Under the pieces are notes generated by a model. That model was not told where the DNA came from and did no database searches. It was given only the letters and a program-made list of their open reading frames with translations. A stretch of DNA of 51,054 nt. Source: Priapulus caudatus. Lineage: Eukaryota > Priapulida > Priapulimorpha > Priapulimorphida > Priapulidae. This document shows, piece after piece, positions 46,409-51,054 of the stretch. Positions within the stretch are counted from its first letter, which is position 1. Every line of letters begins with the position of its first letter. The stretch lies in NCBI RefSeq assembly GCF_000485595.1, contig NW_014578024.1:28803-79856 (forward strand), read 5' to 3'. The translations under genes and the position numbers were made by a program.

Positions 46409-46680
46409 AGAAGAGTGAAGGCGAGAGAAAGAAGAGAGAGAGAGAAGAGAGAGAGGAGAGGAGAGAGAGAGAGAGAGGAGATGAGAGAGAGAAGAGAGTG
46501 ACGAGAGAAAGAAGAGAGAGGAGAGAGAGAGAGAGAGAGAGAAGAGAAGAGAGAGTGTGTGTGACGAGAGAGACAGATGAGAGGCGAGAGGGAAAGAGTG
46601 AGAGAGAGAGAGAGACCAGAGAGAGACTTAGAGCCGAGAGAGGAGAGAGAGAGAGACAGAGTAGAGAGAGATAGACGAGA

Positions 46681-46729
<49 letters not shown>

Positions 46730-46790
46730 AGAGAGCGAGAGATTGAGAGAAGAGGAAGAGAGAGAGGAGAGAGAGAGAGAAAGCTTTTCT
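43910..46790. repeat. Duplicated composite unit: unique blocks + (GA)n + (GACA)n
   Basis: The unique block at about 43947-44060 (CCATGGTGG...GCGGAATTTGTGGAGCAATG) recurs at 45577-45690. The block at 44331-44510 (TCGATGGCAGGCG, GAAAATTGCTAC, TTTGGATTGGCAAA) recurs at 45927-46085. Each pair is separated by (GA)n followed by (GACA)n (44177-44320; 45790-45920). The unit is about 1.6 kb in two copies, each with scattered indels. Confidence 0.85.
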
Positions 46791-46914
46791 TCTCTGACTC
46801 GATAAGTTCGGGTGCATTCGATGATAGTTTCCGAATCTGCTTTTGGGCGATTGCGAGGTAAGAGTACAGGAGAGTGAGTCATGCAGACCGAACAGGGTCT
46901 GGACAGGGTGCGGT

Positions 46915-47355
46915 GGGCTGCCCCTCTCTCGGGCCCTCTTCCTCTCTGCCACTTCACCCTCTCCCTCTCTCCTCTCCTCTCACCTCTCTCTCGCCGCTCT
47001 GCCCTCTGCTCCGGGGCCCTCTCAGCTCTTACCTCTCTCTGGCCCTCCCTCACCTCTCTCTGCCCTCTCTCCCTCGTGCTCCCTCACCCTCTCTCGATCT
47101 CGTCTCGCGCCCGTCTCTCCCGCTCTCTCCTCACTCTTCTCCTCTGACCGCCTCTCTCCGCTCTGCTCCGCCTCTCTCACCTCTACCCCGTCTCTCGTCA
47201 CCTCCGTCTCCTCTCCCCTCCGCCCTCTCTCCCCTCTCGTCCCTCTCTCTACCTCTCTACCCTTTCTCCCTCTCTCCGTCTCGGTCCCTCTGCTCCCCCT
47301 CTCTCTCCGCTCACCACTCTCCCCGCTTCTGTGCCCTCTCCATACTCTCGCTCCT
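46915..47355. repeat. (CT)n tract, opposite strand bias to the preceding GA tract
   Basis: The purine strand switches from plus to minus near 46800-46915 across a short non-repetitive stretch, giving a GA...CT head-to-head arrangement. Confidence 0.93.
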
Positions 47356-47359
47356 GCAG

Positions 47360-47760
47360 CGTGGTTGATGTATCGCTCACCAGCAGCTACTCTATATATG
47401 CGAACCCAATCCGCATCGCAATCCTATTAAAATATATTTCGACGCCAATATGCTGTTAACCCCTAATATTTGAGCATCTACATTTTGACGCCATTGTAAT
47501 CCATCTCCCTTCTCCGCTCTGGGGGGTCCGATAACTCATATGTGACCCTCCATTTCCTAGTGAATCGCTCTCCCTCATGAGTGGGTACTGGTAGTGTAGA
47601 TGACTGAATCGCTAGTGATGTCCTAAACCCCGGGGATGTCTGACACCCTCACCCCCGCCCCCTTTACCGGCGAATGTTTGACTCTCCTGATCTCCCTCCG
47701 GTGCGGACAATATCGGCTAATGCTGATGCTGGAGATCAATAGAAGATGATCAGCCATTGC
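47360..47760. other. No gene seen
   Basis: Single-copy sequence between simple repeats, with only short open frames and no splice-framed coding. Confidence 0.6.
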
Positions 47761-47814
47761 GGCGGCGTGCGCGTGCGTGTAATGTCTGCGTGCACACTGT
47801 CGCTGCAATGAATC

Positions 47815-48075
47815 CCCACGCACGCACCGCACGCACGCACGCACGGCACGCACGCACGTCGAACGCACGGCACGCACGGCAACGCACGCACGCACGCGAC
47901 GCGGGCATGCAGCAGGCAGGCCATGGCACGCACACACGGAGCGGTCGCACGCAGCGCACAAGCACGCAACGCCGCACGCACGGCGCTATGGCATGCATAC
48001 CACGCGGACGAGGCAGCGCACGCACCAGGCAGCCATGCACGACACTACAGGGCGCGCACGCACGCACGCACACAC
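47815..48075. repeat. (GCAC)n-type microsatellite
   Basis: ACGCACGCACGGCACGCACG words. Cys/Ala and His/Ala-rich frames are artefacts. Confidence 0.93.
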
Positions 48076-48211
48076 AGTTTTGGAGGAATGTTGCTGAGAA
48101 ACGCCGCGGTGGCAGTGTAAAACTAATGTGTATGAAGCGGGAGTTTGTCTTGTCGTCACATTTGGCGGTGGTGACACTGCGACCGGTGCTTCGTCGTCAA
48201 TAAACTCCCGC

Positions 48212-48442
48212 TCACATACGCCCCCCACCACCCGCCAGCATTAATCGACCGCCTCCAGGCAGAGTGAAAGCCATTTGCGTGGGTCCGGCCGGTGCTGCGC
48301 GACTTAAACCTGTGCTGGCTGTTGTTGCTGATGACTGGGCTGCACTGGTGGTGGGTGGTGCTGCTACTGATGCCGGTGCTTGTTGTGCTGATACTGCTGG
48401 CTGCTGTTGCTTACTGGTGGGTGGTGCTGCTGTGCTGCTCAT
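48212..48442 (-). CDS. Possible low-complexity coding end (weak)
   Basis: The minus reading is Ser/Thr/Ala/Gln-rich, then less simple: SRAAPAGPTQMAFTLPGGGR, then LMLAGGGGRM and a stop. The part near the stop is not pure repeat, so a 3' coding end of a neighbouring gene is possible. The bulk lies in the CTG/GGT triplet array and no domain is recognised. Confidence 0.2.
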   Translation of the reverse strand: MSSTAAPPTSKQQQPAVSAQQAPASVAAPPTTSAAQSSATTASTGLSRAAPAGPTQMAFTLPGGGRLMLAGGGGRM

Positions 48443-48865
48443 GCCGGCTAGCTGCTGCTAAGCTGGTGGTAGTGGCTGTGCTGGGCTGCTGTTGTTCGTG
48501 CTGATACTGGCTGATACTCTGTGGTGGTGGTACTTGTGGCTGGGCTGCTGTCATCGCTGCTACTGGTGCTACTACTACTGCTGCTGCTACTGCTGCTACT
48601 GGGTGGTACTACTTGCTGCTGGCTGCTGCTCTGCTCGCTACTGCTGCTACTGCTGCTCACTACTGCTCACTACCCCGGCTGCTACTGCTAGTGGTGGTGC
48701 TGCCTTATACTGCTGGGCTGCTGCTGCTACTGCTACTGCTGGGTGCGCTGCTTGCTGCTGCTGACTGACTGCTACTTTACTCTGCTACTGGCTGCTACTG
48801 CTAGTGGTGGTGCGGCGCTGGGCTACTGCTACTCGCTGGCTCGCTGCGCTGCTGCTGCAGGTGAG
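48290..48865. repeat. CTG/GCT/GGT triplet array
   Basis: Imperfect (CTGCTACTG)n and GGTGGT words with strict three-base periodicity. Open frames on both strands follow from this. Confidence 0.92.
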
Positions 48866-48956
48866 CGTGCTGCGATGTGCTGACAATGGCAGATTTTACG
48901 AGTGGTCGCGCGCTGCAGCTGTGTAATTTGGCCTTGTGTCTGCGAGCTGATGCTTG

Positions 48957-49834
48957 CGACCTCCTCTCTCTCTCTCTCTGCTCTCTCGCTCTCTCTCTAT
49001 CTCTCTCTCTCTCTCCTCTCTCCTCTCTCTCTCTTCTTCTCTCTTCCTTCTCTCTGTCTCGCTCTCGGCTCTCGCTCTCTCTCTCTCGTCTTCTCTGCTG
49101 CTCTCTCCTCGATTCTCTCTCTCTCATCTCTCGTCATCAGTCATCGCTCTCTCTCGTCTTCTTCTCTCTCTCTCTCTCTCTTGCTCTGCAGCGTGTCTTT
49201 CTCTGTTTCTGTCTCCATTGCTCTCTCTCTATCGCTAGTCTCTCTCATCTCGTCTCCGTCTGCTCTCTGCTCCGTCTGCTGCTCTCCTCTATCTCTCCTC
49301 TGCTCTCCTCATTTCTTGCCTCTCTTCTCTTTCTCTCTCGGTCTCATTTTCTCTCTCTCTCCTACTTCTCTTCCTCGTCTCTCTTCTTCTTCTCTCTCGC
49401 CCTCTCTCGGTCTCTTCTCTCTCTTCTCTTCTTATCTTATCTATCCTCTTCTCTCCTCTCTCTCTCCTCTCTCTCTCTCGTCTGCGCGTCTCTTCTCTCT
49501 CTATTCTCTTCCTCCTCTTCTCTGCTCTCCTCTCTCTCTCTCTCTCTCTCTCCTCTCTCTCCCCTCTCTCCTCTTCCTATCTCTTCGTTCTTCTCTCATT
49601 CGCTCTCCGCTCATCTCGCGTCTTCTCTCTCTCGTCTCTCTCTCTCTCTCTCTCTCTCCTTCATCTCTCTTTCTCTATCTCCTCTTCTCTCTCGTTTACA
49701 TTCGCTTCTCGAACGCTTCTCTTCTTATTGATCTCTTCTACCCCTTTCCAGACATCGTCTCCCACCAATATCATCTCCCCGGCCTCTCCCCTGCCCCTGT
49801 CTCACCGCCTCTCTCTTCCTCTCGTCTCTCTCTC

Positions 49835-49874
<40 letters not shown>

Positions 49875-50040
49875 TTACCATTCGCTCTCCGCTTCTCTTC
49901 CTTATGATCTCTTCTACTCCCTCTCCACATCTCTCCCACCCAATATCATCTCCCCATCTCTCCCGCTAGCCAATCCCTTTCTCTCCCCTCTTCTCTTCTC
50001 TCTCTCCTCTCTCTTCTTCCTCTCTTCTCCTCTCTGTCTT
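48957..50040. repeat. (CT)n polypyrimidine tract
   Basis: About 1.1 kb of TCTCTC with one duplicated less-simple segment near 49680-49790 and 49862-49970 (TTACATTCGCTTCTC, ATCTCTTCTAC, CAATATCATCTCCCC). Confidence 0.95.
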
Positions 50041-50330
50041 GAGTGCCATATGGAGCAGGCAGGCAGGCTTTAAATTGGGCTAACACCGCATTACCAGCTG
50101 CTGTGCTGCGGCTGCTGCTAGTAATTAATCCAGCCCCTGACTAGCTGCGACTGATGGCAGTTTAGGAGCGATCGGTCGAACGATGCAGCTCATCCCCCGT
50201 AAGTTAGTCTGCTAGCAAAGATGGTGCCCAACAGCGCAGTGATCAGGTGGTAGGTGGTGTTGTGTGGACCGATGCGGTGTAAAAATTGCGCGAATGTAAC
50301 GCAAGATACGCCAGAAGGAAGAGGGCAAGC
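50041..50330. other. No gene seen
   Basis: Short non-repetitive linker between a CT and a GA tract. Confidence 0.6.
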
Positions 50331-50413
50331 GGAAATGAGAGAGGAGAGAGAATAGGAGGAGCCGGGAGAGAGAGAGAGCAAAGAGGGGGAGAGATGAAGT
50401 TTAGAAAGGAGAG

Positions 50414-50446
<33 letters not shown>

Positions 50447-50808
50447 AGAGAGCGAGAGAGAGAGAAAGAGGGAGGAGAGGGAGCGAGAGAGCGCGCGCGG
50501 CGAGAGAAGAGAAAAAAAGAACGAGAGAGAGAAGGAAGAGCGAGAGCGTGCGAAAGCGAAAGCAGGCGAGAGAGAGAGAGAGAGAGAGCGAGACGGAGAG
50601 AGAGAAAAAATAACGAGACAGAAGAAAGAGCGAGAGCGTGCGAGAGAGAAGCGTGCGAGAGAGAGAGAGAGAGAGAGAGACGGAGAGAGAGAAAAAAAGA
50701 ACGAGCGAGAGAAGACAAGAGCGAGAGCGTGGCGAAGAAGAAAGGCGAGAGTGTGCGAGAGGAGATACGAGAAAAAGCAAACGAGAGAGAGAAGAAAGAG
50801 CGAGACCG

Positions 50809-50845
<37 letters not shown>

Positions 50846-50850
50846 GAAAA
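50330..50850. repeat. (GA)n polypurine tract with ~105-bp higher-order unit
   Basis: GAGAGA with a recurring block AAAAAAGAACGAGAGAGAGA, GAGCGAGAGCGTGCGA seen about four times (50510, 50610, 50695, 50770). The last 200 bases of the window after it show no feature. Confidence 0.9.
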
Positions 50851-51054
50851 AAGAGCGATGACCGCTTCCACTCACGCCGTGCCGGTCCTCCAAAACTCCA
50901 TGTTAAGTTCTCGCCTTGGTCTCAGTTCGTGTCGCAAAGTGAAGTGTGTTTTGAGTGTCGAAACCACGCAGCCTGTCTGTAGCATCTATGACAAATACGA
51001 CATACGCATATACGCTTCTCATATGACACTATTTTGATAGGGAAGATTCTTTCC

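Noticed and set aside
1-51054. Transfer RNA, ribosomal RNA or transposase genes
   Set aside because: I looked for cloverleaf-type anticodon arms, conserved rRNA words and transposase motifs and saw none I could support; all mobile elements here look non-autonomous.

Overview
This is nuclear DNA from an animal. Genes are split by GT-AG introns (one GC-AG), coding exons are GC-rich in AT-rich surroundings, and short inverted-repeat transposons and satellites are abundant. CENP-N, COX11 and a very long coiled-coil protein, together with the MITE/foldback load, suggest an invertebrate, probably marine. I cannot name the species. Much of the middle looks like unpolished long-read sequence: repeat copies differ mostly by random small indels, and the only gap is exactly 25 N (14901-14925).

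Layout. (1) 1-2359: a 345-bp foldback palindrome, then a two-exon CENP-N gene (+) whose stop codon lies inside the start of a 42-bp minisatellite. (2) 4416-30966: one long coiled-coil gene on the minus strand. Its start exon is at 30857-30966 and its stop at 4416-4418, tail to tail with CENP-N. I place 20 minus-strand exons in two blocks, 30966-23725 and 10047-4416. Most junction phases agree; two do not or are weak. (3) 10072-22350, between these blocks: 59-bp and 50-bp satellites, a gap, two clean-looking coiled-coil exons on the plus strand, and two noisy inverted copies of exons 3-4 of the same gene. This part is either inverted or misassembled. (4) 29224-36476: hAT-like and foldback elements with recognisable target-site duplications. 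(5) 39004-42145: COX11 (+), exons 1-4; the last exon is not visible. (6) 42.8-50.9 kb: very long GA/CT tracts, a duplicated GA/GACA composite unit and triplet repeats, with no convincing gene.

Recurring theme: in all three genes a tandem repeat starts exactly at an exon edge. It duplicates a splice donor (coiled-coil exon 3, COX11 exon 2), a splice acceptor (coiled-coil exon at 5513-5731) or the stop-codon end of the last exon (CENP-N). This is the most interesting signal here. The inverted middle block is the second, but it may be an assembly artefact. The three genes have no obvious shared pathway: CENP-N is a kinetochore protein, COX11 a mitochondrial copper chaperone, and the coiled-coil protein is unidentified.
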